The notes: generated by a model from the sequence alone, not told the origin. Counted from the stretch's first letter, positions 1 through 6,658 are shown. The stretch: DNA of 9,714 nt from JBDSTW01 sp039914705 (GCA_039914705.1 JBDSOT010000053.1:1-9714), one strand, 5' to 3'. Numbers and translations: made by a program.

Positions 1-710
1 TGCCGCGCATTGAGCACTATCCCGGCGAGCGCCCGATCTTCGATCTTTACGGCGTGGAGGATGAAATCCAGAAGGCCTTGGAGCGCAAGGTGCAGCTTAA
101 ATCCGGCGGGCATGTGGTCATAGACCAGACCGAGGCCCTGAACACGATTGACGTAAATACCGGCGCTTTTGTGGGACATCGCAACCTGGAAGACACTATC
201 TTTACAACTAATCTCGAAGCTGCACAGACCATCGCACGCCAGTTGCGCCTGCGTAATCTAGGCGGCATCATCATCATCGACTTTATCGACATGCAAGACC
301 CGCTACACAAGCGCCAGGTGTTGCGCGCCCTGGAAAAGAGCTTGGAACGTGATCACACCAAGACGCATATCAGCGGTGTGTCGGCCTTGGGCCTTGTGGA
401 GATGACGCGCAAGCGCACGCGCGAAAGCCTGGAGCATTTGTTGTGCGAGCCTTGCCCGGTATGTAAGGGGCGCAGTTCGGTGAAAACCGCCGAAACGGTG
501 TGCTATGAAATCTTCCGGGAGATATTGCGGGCGGCGCGCCAGTTCGAGGCGCAAAAATATCTCGTGCTGGCGTCCGCCGAGGTCGTCGATCTACTGCTCG
601 ATGAAGAATCCACCAGCGTTGCCGATCTGGAGGAATTTATCGGCCGGCCCATTAAATTGCAGGTCGAATCGCTCTATACGCAAGAGCAGTATGATGTGGT
701 GATGACGTGA
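1..710 (+). CDS. rng: Ribonuclease G, C-terminal part (5' end outside window)
   Basis: This is the last 235 codons of an RNase E/G family endoribonuclease; the reading frame is open from base 3 and the family length is about 490 residues, so roughly half the protein is missing to the left. RNase G cleaves single-stranded RNA, matures the 16S rRNA 5' end and degrades some mRNAs in the cytoplasm. Counting from base 3, the catalytic core shows the IDVNTG motif (Asp50, matching RNase E Asp303) and IDFIDM (Asp93, matching Asp346), the two Mg2+-binding aspartates. The stretch NLEAAQTIARQLRLRNLGG is strongly conserved in the family. The Zn-link motif CPVC (Cys151 and Cys154) holds the dimer together. 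The protein ends EQYDVVMT, the usual RNase G ending, without the long RNase E scaffold tail, which favours RNase G. The gene is followed at once by yhdP, as in the mre-maf-rng locus. Nothing is odd in the visible part. Confidence 0.95.
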   Translation, partial: PRIEHYPGERPIFDLYGVEDEIQKALERKVQLKSGGHVVIDQTEALNTIDVNTGAFVGHRNLEDTIFTTNLEAAQTIARQLRLRNLGGIIIIDFIDMQDPLHKRQVLRALEKSLERDHTKTHISGVSALGLVEMTRKRTRESLEHLLCEPCPVCKGRSSVKTAETVCYEIFREILRAARQFEAQKYLVLASAEVVDLLLDEESTSVADLEEFIGRPIKLQVESLYTQEQYDVVMT

Positions 711-779
711 ATGCGCGCGGTTAACATGTTGTTCTGAAGATATATCGTTGATCTCAATAATCTCAAGGATACAAAGTAA

Positions 780-3700
780 GTGCTGCCCATTCTGCGCTCA
801 ATAATAACGGCACTGGCCTCGATCGTGATCGTGGTGATTATCGTCACAGCGGCCGCGTTGGGGCTGGCGCGTCTGCTGCTGCCGGTGGCGGGCCAGTATC
901 GCGCGGAGATTGCCCAGCAGATCAGCGCAGTGGTGGGACGGCCAGTCACGATAGGGGCGCTAGATGCTGCTTGGCAGGGCATGAACCCGTATCTGCGGCT
1001 CAAGGATTTGCGCGTGCTCGACGAGCAAGCTGCGCACACGTTATTACACTTCGCTGATGTGCGCATCGGCGTTAACATTCCCTATTATGTGCGGCACGGT
1101 CGCTTCGAACACGGCAGTCTTAAAGTATCAGGCACTGCGCTATCGGTAATACGTCAAGCCGATGGCAATATTGTCCTCGAAGGTTTTGAGCAGCACAGGT
1201 CAACGGGACAATTTGTAGGCTGGCTACTAAGTCAGAACCAACTGAGTATCGAGAATAGCCGAATTTCCTGGACGGATCGACAGAAGCAGGGTGAGCGTGT
1301 GCAGTTGACCGGCGTCAATCTCAAGCTGCGCAGCAACGGCCGCCGCCATCAAGCGGATGGCGTGTTTAGCCTGGCCGGCGCACGCGGCCGCCCGGTGAAT
1401 GTGGCGCTCGATTTTACCGGCAAGCTGACCGATCCGGCACACTGGAGCGGCAAATTCTATATGCAAGCCATCGGCCTCGACTTGACGCGCTGGCTGTCCA
1501 TCCCCTCGCTGATGGGAAATAAGCTAACCGACGGCCAGGCAAATTTCAGGTTATGGGGTGAATGGGCGGGCGGTAATCTGCAACGCCTGCAGGGTGAGGT
1601 GGCGGCTCAGGATTTGCGCTTTGTCAACGGGCAGGCGTCGGCGTCGGCGATAGCTCTGAATGCCGTTACCGGACAACTACACTGGCGACGCACGCAACCA
1701 GGCTGGCTGCTGCAAGTCGCGCAATTGACCGTCAAGCAGGGCGCTAAGCTGTCCACGCCCGGCCAGTTGCAGGCGCGCTCGTTGGGCGGTGCCGACCAGC
1801 CGCAGGTGGATGTCCGTTTCAAATTCTTGCCACTACAGGATGTTAGTGCGTTGGTATTGACCAGCGATGCGTTGAGTCCGGGCTTGCGTGAGGCCCTGAC
1901 AGTAATGCGGCCGCGCGGTGAGTTGCATGATTTGCATTTGAGCCTGCAACCAGGTGGCGCGGGTCCGGCGGCGCAGCCGGATAACAATTTTTATATCGAG
2001 ACGCGCCTGGTCGGCTTGACGGTTCACGCCTGGAAAAATCTACCTGCAATGCAGAACATCGACGCGCTATTGCGAGCCGATGAGCAAGGTGGTCTGCTGG
2101 AAGTGGACAGCCGTTCGGCGAAACTCGATTTCCCAGTGATGTTTCGTGCGCCACTCACCATAAATGTACTGACAGGCAATCTCGGCTGGTATCAGACAGC
2201 GCAGGGTTGGCGGCTGACGGCCGACGGCGTGCGTGCCAGGAATGCCGACATCAATGCCAGTCTGAACGGAACGATAGATGTGCCAGCCGATAATTCGTCG
2301 CCATTTCTGAATCTGCGCATAGGTTTCGAGAACGGCAACATCGCCAACACCAGCGCGTATCTGCCGGTTAATCATGTCCCGCCCAGAGCACTGAACTGGC
2401 TGGATAAATCCTTGGTCGGCGGGCGCATAACCTCCGGCAGCGCCCTCGTTCACGGACGCGCCCATGATTTCCCGTTCAAAACAAATCAGGGGAATTTTGA
2501 GACACGCTTTAATGTGACTGGCGGCATACTCGACTACAAACCCGATTGGCCACCCGTGCAAAACTTGGAGGCCGATATCGTGTTTCGCGGTCAGGGCCTG
2601 GAGATTGACGCGACCGGCGGACAGATATTCGGCACAGAAATAATCCAGGCTCATGCCGCCATCCCCGAGCTGGGTGTGCACGAACCGCAACTTACCGTAC
2701 AGGGCAAGGCAAGCGGCACCACCACCGATGCCTTGCGTTTTCTTAAAGAGGGTCCGTTACAAGCGAAATTTGTCAATTACGTAAGCGGTCTCAGCGCGAG
2801 CGGAAAGAGTGTGTTGAATCTGGATTTGCTCATTCCACTCAAGGGCGGGAAAGATCGGGTAACAGGATCATTGGGGCTGGCCGATAGCACGCTACGCTAT
2901 GGCGATCCCAAACAAAGTCTGGATGTCGAGCTTACTGATATTAACGGCGTGCTTAATTTTACCGAGACTAATTTTGGCGGTAATAATATCGCGGCCAGGC
3001 TGCGTGGTCAGGCGCTGCATCTTGATGTCAGCACCTCGCCCGCGCGGCAGGACAGTGGTGAGGCGCTGATAATCGCTGCACGCGGGACGGTCACGGCCGC
3101 GCAACTCAGGAAACAGGCGAAGCAGGCCATCCCGGATATCAAGCCCGGCCTGTTCGAGCGGCTTGTGGGCACGACCGCTTGGTCTGCCGCGCTTAAATTT
3201 CATCAGGGTGCGGAGACGGAGTTGCTGGTGAAGTCCGACCTGCAAGGTATGGCGGTGGATCTACCGCCACCTGCTGGAAAGACCGCCTCCGAACCGCTTC
3301 CACTGACCGTATCAACCACTTTATCCAAGGAACAAGGCAGGCGTTACAGCGTCGTTTATGGCGAACGGGCGCAGGCGGTGTTTAAACTCTTGCAAACGGA
3401 CAAGACCACTGAATTTGGCAACGGGATAGTTAATTTTGGCGGCGGCGCAGTCCCTAAGCTGCCCACGGCAGGTCTGCGCATCAGCGGGAGTCTGCCGCAA
3501 TTTTCGCTGGATGCCTGGAGAAAGATATTTGCGTCAGCCGATAACAACGCGACCTCCGGCATCATGCAAAAAATCAGTGACATTGATGTCAGTGTGGGCG
3601 CGCTGGAGGTATTTAAGCAAAAACTATCCGCTGCCCGGATTGAAGGTACTAAAACAGCGCAGCAATGGTCGTTGCGCCTGACGAGTGATCAAGTGGCCGG

Positions 3701-4649
3701 CGCTATGACACTGCCGCAGGCCCCTGATGCCGCGTGGGTAATGGATTTCGAGCGTTTGCACCTGGCCAAATCCGCGACTGAAACTGCCCCCGACAGCAGC
3801 CTTGATCCACGCCGGTTGCCCGTATTGCGCGTTACCAGTAAGAGTTTCAAATACGGTGATGGCGACCTGGGGCAACTGATTCTGGAAACCTCGAAACGCG
3901 CAACCGGCATGCATGTCGATAGCCTTAAATTGCAGGCACCCGAAATGACAATCAGCGGCCAGGGTGACTGGCTGAACGAAGGCGGCGGACCGGTTTCCCG
4001 CTTTGATTTTGAGGTGGATAGTAAGGGGCTGGGCAACACCCTGACTAACCTGGGTTACGATACGAATATTGCGGGGGGCAAGACACATATCGATCTGACC
4101 GCCCACTGGACGGGCGCGCCGATGGACTTTGCCTTGGCGCGACTGAATGGCACATTGTCCATGAGCATCGAAAAGGGGCGTTTTCTGGACATTGATCCGG
4201 GCGCGGGCCGGATCTTCGGATTGTTGAGCATTCAGGCCTTACCGCGCCGGCTTAGCCTGGATTTCAGCGATTTATTCAAGAAAGGCTTCGCCTTCGATAC
4301 CATTAACAGCGAGTTCGCCCTGAAGGATGGCAATGCTTATACCAGCAACCTGCTCATGAAGGGTCCGTCAGCGATAGTCTCCGTTACCGGACGCACCGGG
4401 CTTGCCGCCAAGGATTATGATCAGGTGGTGACCGTAAAACCGCAAATCGGTGCCAGCTTACCATTGGCGGCTACCCTTGCCGGGGGGCCGGTGGCCGGGG
4501 CCGCAGTCTTCCTGGCGCAGAAAATCTTCCAACCCCAGATCGACGACCTTACCGGATATCAATACACCATAACTGGCCCCTGGAAGGATCCGAATATCGA
4601 CAAGGTTAAGCCCACGACCCCAGCGGATAAGGCCCCGGCGAAGCCATAA
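780..4649 (+). CDS. yhdP: YhdP family AsmA-like inner-membrane/periplasmic bridge protein
   Basis: This 1289-residue protein is close in length to E. coli YhdP (about 1266). YhdP, with TamB and YdbH, belongs to the AsmA-like proteins that carry phospholipids from the inner to the outer membrane. One uncleaved membrane helix lies near residues 5-28 (Ile/Val/Ala-rich), followed by the conserved start region with VVGRPVTIGAL and AAWQGMNPYL, the DUF3971 segment. A very long beta-rich periplasmic body follows. The C-terminal AsmA-like part has the characteristic GRIFGLLSIQALPRRLSLDF segment, then DLF-KGF, and near the end TGYQYTITGPWKDP. The last 15 residues are a Pro/Lys/Ala tail. The start is GTG at 780: an in-frame TAA at 777-779 directly precedes it, and AAGGA at 765-769 is a reasonable ribosome site with 10-nt spacing. 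The gene lies 69 nt after rng, so it is probably co-transcribed. It is intact with no frameshift. The family is certain; the lipid-transport role is taken from E. coli. Confidence 0.95.
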   Translation: MLPILRSIITALASIVIVVIIVTAAALGLARLLLPVAGQYRAEIAQQISAVVGRPVTIGALDAAWQGMNPYLRLKDLRVLDEQAAHTLLHFADVRIGVNIPYYVRHGRFEHGSLKVSGTALSVIRQADGNIVLEGFEQHRSTGQFVGWLLSQNQLSIENSRISWTDRQKQGERVQLTGVNLKLRSNGRRHQADGVFSLAGARGRPVNVALDFTGKLTDPAHWSGKFYMQAIGLDLTRWLSIPSLMGNKLTDGQANFRLWGEWAGGNLQRLQGEVAAQDLRFVNGQASASAIALNAVTGQLHWRRTQPGWLLQVAQLTVKQGAKLSTPGQLQARSLGGADQPQVDVRFKFLPLQDVSALVLTSDALSPGLREALTVMRPRGELHDLHLSLQPGGAGPAAQPDNNFYIETRLVGLTVHAWKNLPAMQNIDALLRADEQGGLLEVDSRSAKLDFPVMFRAPLTINVLTGNLGWYQTAQGWRLTADGVRARNADINASLNGTIDVPADNSSPFLNLRIGFENGNIANTSAYLPVNHVPPRALNWLDKSLVGGRITSGSALVHGRAHDFPFKTNQGNFETRFNVTGGILDYKPDWPPVQNLEADIVFRGQGLEIDATGGQIFGTEIIQAHAAIPELGVHEPQLTVQGKASGTTTDALRFLKEGPLQAKFVNYVSGLSASGKSVLNLDLLIPLKGGKDRVTGSLGLADSTLRYGDPKQSLDVELTDINGVLNFTETNFGGNNIAARLRGQALHLDVSTSPARQDSGEALIIAARGTVTAAQLRKQAKQAIPDIKPGLFERLVGTTAWSAALKFHQGAETELLVKSDLQGMAVDLPPPAGKTASEPLPLTVSTTLSKEQGRRYSVVYGERAQAVFKLLQTDKTTEFGNGIVNFGGGAVPKLPTAGLRISGSLPQFSLDAWRKIFASADNNATSGIMQKISDIDVSVGALEVFKQKLSAARIEGTKTAQQWSLRLTSDQVAGAMTLPQAPDAAWVMDFERLHLAKSATETAPDSSLDPRRLPVLRVTSKSFKYGDGDLGQLILETSKRATGMHVDSLKLQAPEMTISGQGDWLNEGGGPVSRFDFEVDSKGLGNTLTNLGYDTNIAGGKTHIDLTAHWTGAPMDFALARLNGTLSMSIEKGRFLDIDPGAGRIFGLLSIQALPRRLSLDFSDLFKKGFAFDTINSEFALKDGNAYTSNLLMKGPSAIVSVTGRTGLAAKDYDQVVTVKPQIGASLPLAATLAGGPVAGAAVFLAQKIFQPQIDDLTGYQYTITGPWKDPNIDKVKPTTPADKAPAKP

Positions 4650-4753
4650 TCCCCGCCGCTAAGGCTGACTGATGCGACATCTGGATGGCTGATTGTTAAA
4701 AACGGGTATTAAACTCATCAGGCGAGGCTTGTGTAACAGTTTAAAAAAAAATC

Positions 4754-4762
4754 TGCTAGAAT
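4754..4762 (+). promoter_or_regulatory. Extended -10 promoter candidate for the lipoprotein/cytochrome cassette
   Basis: TGCTAGAAT is an extended -10 element: TG at 4754-4755, one base, then TAGAAT at 4757-4762. It lies right after an A-run (4743-4751) in an AT-rich stretch. I see no good -35 at the normal distance (the best, TGTAAC at 4732-4737, is weak), which fits the extended -10 class. Transcription would start near 4769, giving a leader of about 64 nt before the ATG at 4833. Nothing like a terminator was seen after yhdP, so read-through from upstream is also possible. Confidence 0.45.
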
Positions 4763-4832
4763 TTACAGACGGTCTAAATGAAGCTAAACGGCCGATTATT
4801 CTAATAAGTTATTATTCGAGGAGATATAGAAA

Positions 4833-5117
4833 ATGAAGCTATCCATTATAATCACCGCGTTACTGGCGCTTGCCCTGACAGCTTGTAACAAAGAAGAAGG
4901 TGACACGGTTGTTGTGCCTACTCCTGAAGTTGCCCCTGCAGGTGATGCCGCCACAATGCCTGCCCCTGATGCAGCCCCAGCCCCTGATCAGAACAATACA
5001 ACCATTATTACCCCAGCCCCTGATGCAGCCCCCGCGCCTGCCGACACGATGGCCCCCGCGCCTGCCGATACAATGGCCCCAGCAACGGGCGACACTGCCG
5101 CACCCGCAACTGAGTAA
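4833..5117 (+). CDS. Small Ala/Pro-rich lipoprotein of unknown function
   Basis: I do not recognise this 94-residue protein as a named family. A short basic start (MKLS), a hydrophobic core and the lipobox LTAC make Cys18 the predicted lipidated residue after signal peptidase II cleavage. The residue after it is Asn19, which in E. coli allows Lol export to the outer membrane. The rest (about 76 residues) is low complexity: Ala, Pro, Asp and Thr, with PDAAPAP and APAPADTM repeats and no predicted fold, no cysteines and almost no aromatic residues. It begins at an ATG with a good ribosome site, GAGGAGA at 4818-4824, with 8-nt spacing. The first 22 residues closely resemble those of the downstream cytochrome lipoprotein, so it may be a cytochrome-less relative of that protein. 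It heads the cassette, with the next gene 23 nt downstream. The lipoprotein call is firm; the role is unknown, and a spacer or tether in the envelope is only a guess. Confidence 0.85.
   Translation: MKLSIIITALLALALTACNKEEGDTVVVPTPEVAPAGDAATMPAPDAAPAPDQNNTTIITPAPDAAPAPADTMAPAPADTMAPATGDTAAPATE
5028..5075 (+). repeat. 24-bp in-frame tandem repeat, two copies
   Basis: Units at 5028-5051 and 5052-5075 match at 22 of 24 positions (differences at 5045/5069 and 5048/5072, both silent) and each encodes APAPADTM. A third, diverged start of the unit follows at 5076. Related but less exact GCCCCAGCCCCTGAT copies lie at 4974-4988 and 5010-5024. The repeat keeps frame, so copy-number changes would only lengthen or shorten the disordered tail of the lipoprotein. 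Confidence 0.85.
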
Positions 5118-5140
5118 GTAGCTTTATTTGAGGATAGTCA

Positions 5141-5374
5141 ATGAAAAATTTTTCAGGGAAGAAGAATTCCAGCCTTTATACCGCTGTAATCATTTTTGCG
5201 ATTATCGTCATGCTGATCGTGTTTTTTATAGTTGATCGTAAGAGTACGAACTCAAGTAAAACAACGGTGGCCCCGCCGCAGGATGCGGCGGTCGCCAACC
5301 ATTCAATCAATACACCCCAAGCTGCGCCATATTCTGATAATCTCGCCAGCTTGGGCTATGGGCGGAGAACATGA
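5141..5374 (+). CDS. Small single-pass membrane protein with disordered tail, unknown function
   Basis: This 77-residue protein matches no family I know. Residues 1-11 are polar and basic (Lys2, Lys7, Lys8), residues 12-31 form one strongly hydrophobic helix rich in Ile, Val and Phe, and residues 32-77 are hydrophilic with APPQDAA and NTPQAAPY segments. There is no cleavage site or lipobox, so it is probably a membrane anchor with its tail outside the cytoplasm, although Arg33 and Lys34 after the helix make the orientation less certain. The ATG at 5141 has GAGGA at 5130-5134, six bases upstream. Its TGA stop overlaps the ATG of the next gene (ATGA at 5371-5374), so the two small membrane proteins are probably translationally coupled and made in similar amounts. 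Its base composition is visibly more AT-rich than the flanking housekeeping genes. The intact frame, the ribosome site and the overlap support it as a real gene. Confidence 0.75.
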   Translation: MKNFSGKKNSSLYTAVIIFAIIVMLIVFFIVDRKSTNSSKTTVAPPQDAAVANHSINTPQAAPYSDNLASLGYGRRT

Positions 5375-5622
5375 CTGTGAAAGATACGAGCATCAATAGC
5401 AAAAAACTCGCCGTTACGGGCACGGTCATTGTTATAGGCCTGACCTTGGCATTGTTAATTGTTGGATATTATATTTTTAACACTGAAAGTAAGCGGGACG
5501 ACGGGCAGCCGGCCCAGAGTTCTGTTCCCGTAGAGCCTGAACCGCAACCTGTATCGCCTGATGCAACGGCACCGTCTTCGCCCGACAGCGCCACGCAGGC
5601 TGCACCGGCTACAGCACCGTAA
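5371..5622 (+). CDS. Small single-pass membrane protein with Pro/Ala/Ser-rich tail, unknown function
   Basis: This 83-residue protein belongs to no family I recognise. It has a short basic N-terminus (Lys4, Lys11, Lys12), a single helix near residues 13-36 (Val, Ile, Leu, Gly, ending YYIF), and a 47-residue acidic-then-neutral tail containing VEPEPQPVSPDA and TQAAPATAP. The positive-inside rule favours the N-terminus in the cytoplasm and the tail in the periplasm. The ATG overlaps the upstream stop (ATGA). A GGAGA at 5364-5368 lies only two bases before it, so initiation probably depends on ribosomes finishing the preceding gene. Its layout (basic start, one helix, Pro/Ala tail) copies that of the preceding protein, suggesting an old duplication or a heteromeric pair, although I see no strong residue-by-residue identity. 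A 180-nt gap separates it from the cytochrome gene. Confidence 0.75.
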   Translation: MTVKDTSINSKKLAVTGTVIVIGLTLALLIVGYYIFNTESKRDDGQPAQSSVPVEPEPQPVSPDATAPSSPDSATQAAPATAP

Positions 5623-5654
5623 AGCCAGAACGGCGTTACGCGCGTCAATATTAA

Positions 5655-5677
5655 TCAGCTGTCGTGATGCCTGCTGA
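5655..5677 (+). other. Weak hairpin in the gap before the cytochrome gene
   Basis: The 180-nt gap 5623-5802 holds no gene. TCAGC (5655-5659) pairs with GCTGA (5673-5677) across a 13-nt loop, and a second pair, CGGGTG (5724-5729) with CACCCG (5764-5769), lies further down. Neither is followed by a T-run, so neither looks like a terminator. They could be mRNA structure that sets cytochrome expression apart from the upstream genes, or chance. No convincing promoter was seen in this gap. Confidence 0.2.
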
Positions 5678-5802
5678 ATTAGTAATAGCGAAGTTATTTC
5701 GATTGTTGTACTTTGCGCTTTACCGGGTGCGGAAATGATAGGGCTTTCGGGTCACTGATCGGCCACCCGCCGGATTGATCAACTATAAATTGAGGATATG
5801 AA

Positions 5803-6372
5803 ATGAAATACTCTATTCTAGCCGCCGCTTTACTGGCCGTTGCGGTCAGCGCCTGCGATAAAAAGGAAGACACAACGCCTGCATCTTCAGCCGATGTGGT
5901 GACGCCTGACTTGGCGACGCCGGTTATGCCTGATACAGCAGCCTCCGCTGATACGGCTCCAGCGCCCACAGCCGCCGCACCTGCCGATGCAGCGCCAGCT
6001 GAGACTGCGCCAACCACAGATGCCCAAAGCGTGGCCCCTGCTGCACCTGCAACCCCAGCTGCAGATGGTGTGGCCCCCGCTGCTGCGGCACAAGGTGCCT
6101 CCCTCAGTCTGGATGATGGCAAAGCCCTTGCCAAGAAGAGCGGGTGTTTTGCCTGCCACAATATTGAGCGCAAGATCATCGGTCCGGCGTGGAACGATGT
6201 CGGCACAAAATATAAAGGCGATCCCGCTGCACATGAGACGCTTTTGAAGTGGATTCACACGGGCGGTACCGGCCGCTGGGGAACGGCTGTCATGCCCCCC
6301 TATTCGCCGCGCGTTGCCGATGCCGATATCGAGAAGTTGGCTGATTTTATACTATCGCTTCCAAAATCGTAA
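5803..6372 (+). CDS. Lipid-anchored monohaem cytochrome c (c551-like) on a long Ala/Pro linker
   Basis: The 189-residue protein has three parts. Residues 1-18 are a lipoprotein signal with lipobox VSAC and lipidated Cys18. Residues 19-100 are a disordered Ala/Pro/Asp/Thr linker. Residues 101-189 are a class I cytochrome c domain. Haem attaches at CFACH (Cys115, Cys118, proximal ligand His119). GPAW (127-130) and the axial Met164 in VMPPY complete the fold, and the C-terminal helix is DIEKLADFILSLPK. Spacing and motifs resemble cytochrome c551/c8 electron carriers that donate to nitrite reductase, terminal oxidases or peroxidases; the partner cannot be read from this window. Export and haem ligation would need Sec and the Ccm system. 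Asp19 after the Cys is the E. coli inner-membrane retention signal, although Lys20 may weaken it. GAGGA at 5792-5796 sits six bases before the ATG. An intrinsic terminator follows. The domain call is very sure; the physiological role is open. Confidence 0.93.
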   Translation: MKYSILAAALLAVAVSACDKKEDTTPASSADVVTPDLATPVMPDTAASADTAPAPTAAAPADAAPAETAPTTDAQSVAPAAPATPAADGVAPAAAAQGASLSLDDGKALAKKSGCFACHNIERKIIGPAWNDVGTKYKGDPAAHETLLKWIHTGGTGRWGTAVMPPYSPRVADADIEKLADFILSLPKS

Positions 6373-6392
6373 AATAATCAATCTGTAACTAC

Positions 6393-6417
6393 AAAGGCCA
6401 GCCTTGTGCTGGCCTTT
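6393..6417 (+). terminator. Intrinsic terminator after the cytochrome gene
   Basis: AAAGGCCAGC (6393-6402) pairs perfectly over 10 bp with GCTGGCCTTT (6408-6417) around a 5-nt loop, CTTGT. The downstream side reads TTT-GCG-TTT rather than a clean T-run, so termination may not be complete. It begins 20 nt after the stop codon of the cytochrome gene and marks the right edge of the cassette. Confidence 0.85.
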
Positions 6418-6470
6418 GCGTTTGCGTAACTACGAATATTGGCAATTTCAGCTTTGTATCCACCTTACGG

Positions 6471-6476
6471 TATAAT
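6471..6476 (+). promoter_or_regulatory. -10 element of the lepA promoter, with GC-rich discriminator
   Basis: TATAAT matches the sigma70 -10 consensus exactly and is followed directly by GCGCCC, a GC-rich discriminator of the kind linked to stringent (ppGpp) control of translation genes. The -35 is weak: TTCAGC at 6447-6452 with an 18-nt spacer is the best candidate. It lies just after the cytochrome terminator and is the only good promoter-like site before lepA. Transcription would start near 6483 and give a leader of roughly 170 nt. Confidence 0.6.
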
Positions 6477-6490
6477 GCGCCCTATCCTGC

Positions 6491-6658
6491 ATGCCTTTGC
6501 GAAGCTGCGCAAACTGCTTCACTGTAACGATGGAAACCGGTGTGCCCTACCAACCTGTACCTGATAAATTCGCTCACCTGACCGTTCCTACACCCATCTT
6601 CAACATTCATACTCGGTTGCCGGTCCTGCCGATGAACGCTCCCGGAGCCACATCTTGA
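6491..6658 (+). CDS. Possible 55-codon leader ORF overlapping the lepA start
   Basis: An uninterrupted frame starts at ATG 6491 (a second in-frame ATG is at 6530) and ends in a TGA (6656-6658) that overlaps the TTG start of lepA as TTGA. The product would be a Pro/Thr-rich, non-hydrophobic peptide beginning MPLRSCANC and ending APGATS, which I do not recognise. No Shine-Dalgarno sequence precedes either ATG, and the first ATG lies only about 8 nt after the predicted transcription start. A chance open frame is the more likely reading; the overlap geometry is the reason to list it. Confidence 0.2.
   Translation: MPLRSCANCFTVTMETGVPYQPVPDKFAHLTVPTPIFNIHTRLPVLPMNAPGATS

Noticed and set aside
711..779. 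Promoter or small gene in the rng-yhdP gap
   Set aside because: Only short palindromes (GTTAAC, GATATATC) and an eight-codon frame are present; no paired -35/-10 was seen, and 69 nt fits simple co-transcription.
2067..2690. 207-codon open frame on the - strand inside yhdP
   Set aside because: It lies wholly opposite the well-supported yhdP frame, has no recognisable domain or ribosome site, and is one of several such long antisense frames expected in moderately GC-rich DNA.
4900..5121. 73-codon + strand frame overlapping the lipoprotein
   Set aside because: It is a shifted reading of the same repeats giving a Pro/Leu/Gln-rich string; no ribosome site, no signal, and the lipoprotein frame has both.
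5784..5789. TATAAA as a -10 for the cytochrome gene
   Set aside because: It is only a few bases before the ribosome site, so transcription would begin at or inside it, and no -35 lies at the right distance.
5798..5806. ATG-AAA-TGA micro-ORF overlapping the cytochrome start
   Set aside because: It is out of frame and only two codons long; the GAGGA at 5792-5796 is better spaced for the ATG at 5803. A chance by-product of ATGAAATGA.
5694..6206. 170-codon - strand open frame opposite the cytochrome gene
   Set aside because: Its Ala/Gly/Ser-rich sequence is a mirror of the GC-rich Ala/Pro linker codons on the + strand; it has no independent support.
6439..6456. Possible sigma54 promoter (TTGGCA ... 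GCTTTG) before lepA
   Set aside because: The GG and GC dinucleotides are 10 bp apart instead of the required 12, and the adjacent perfect TATAAT explains the site better.
6475..6564. 29-codon frame starting at the ATG inside TATAATG
   Set aside because: The ATG overlaps the -10 element itself, so a transcript from that promoter would not contain it, and there is no ribosome site.
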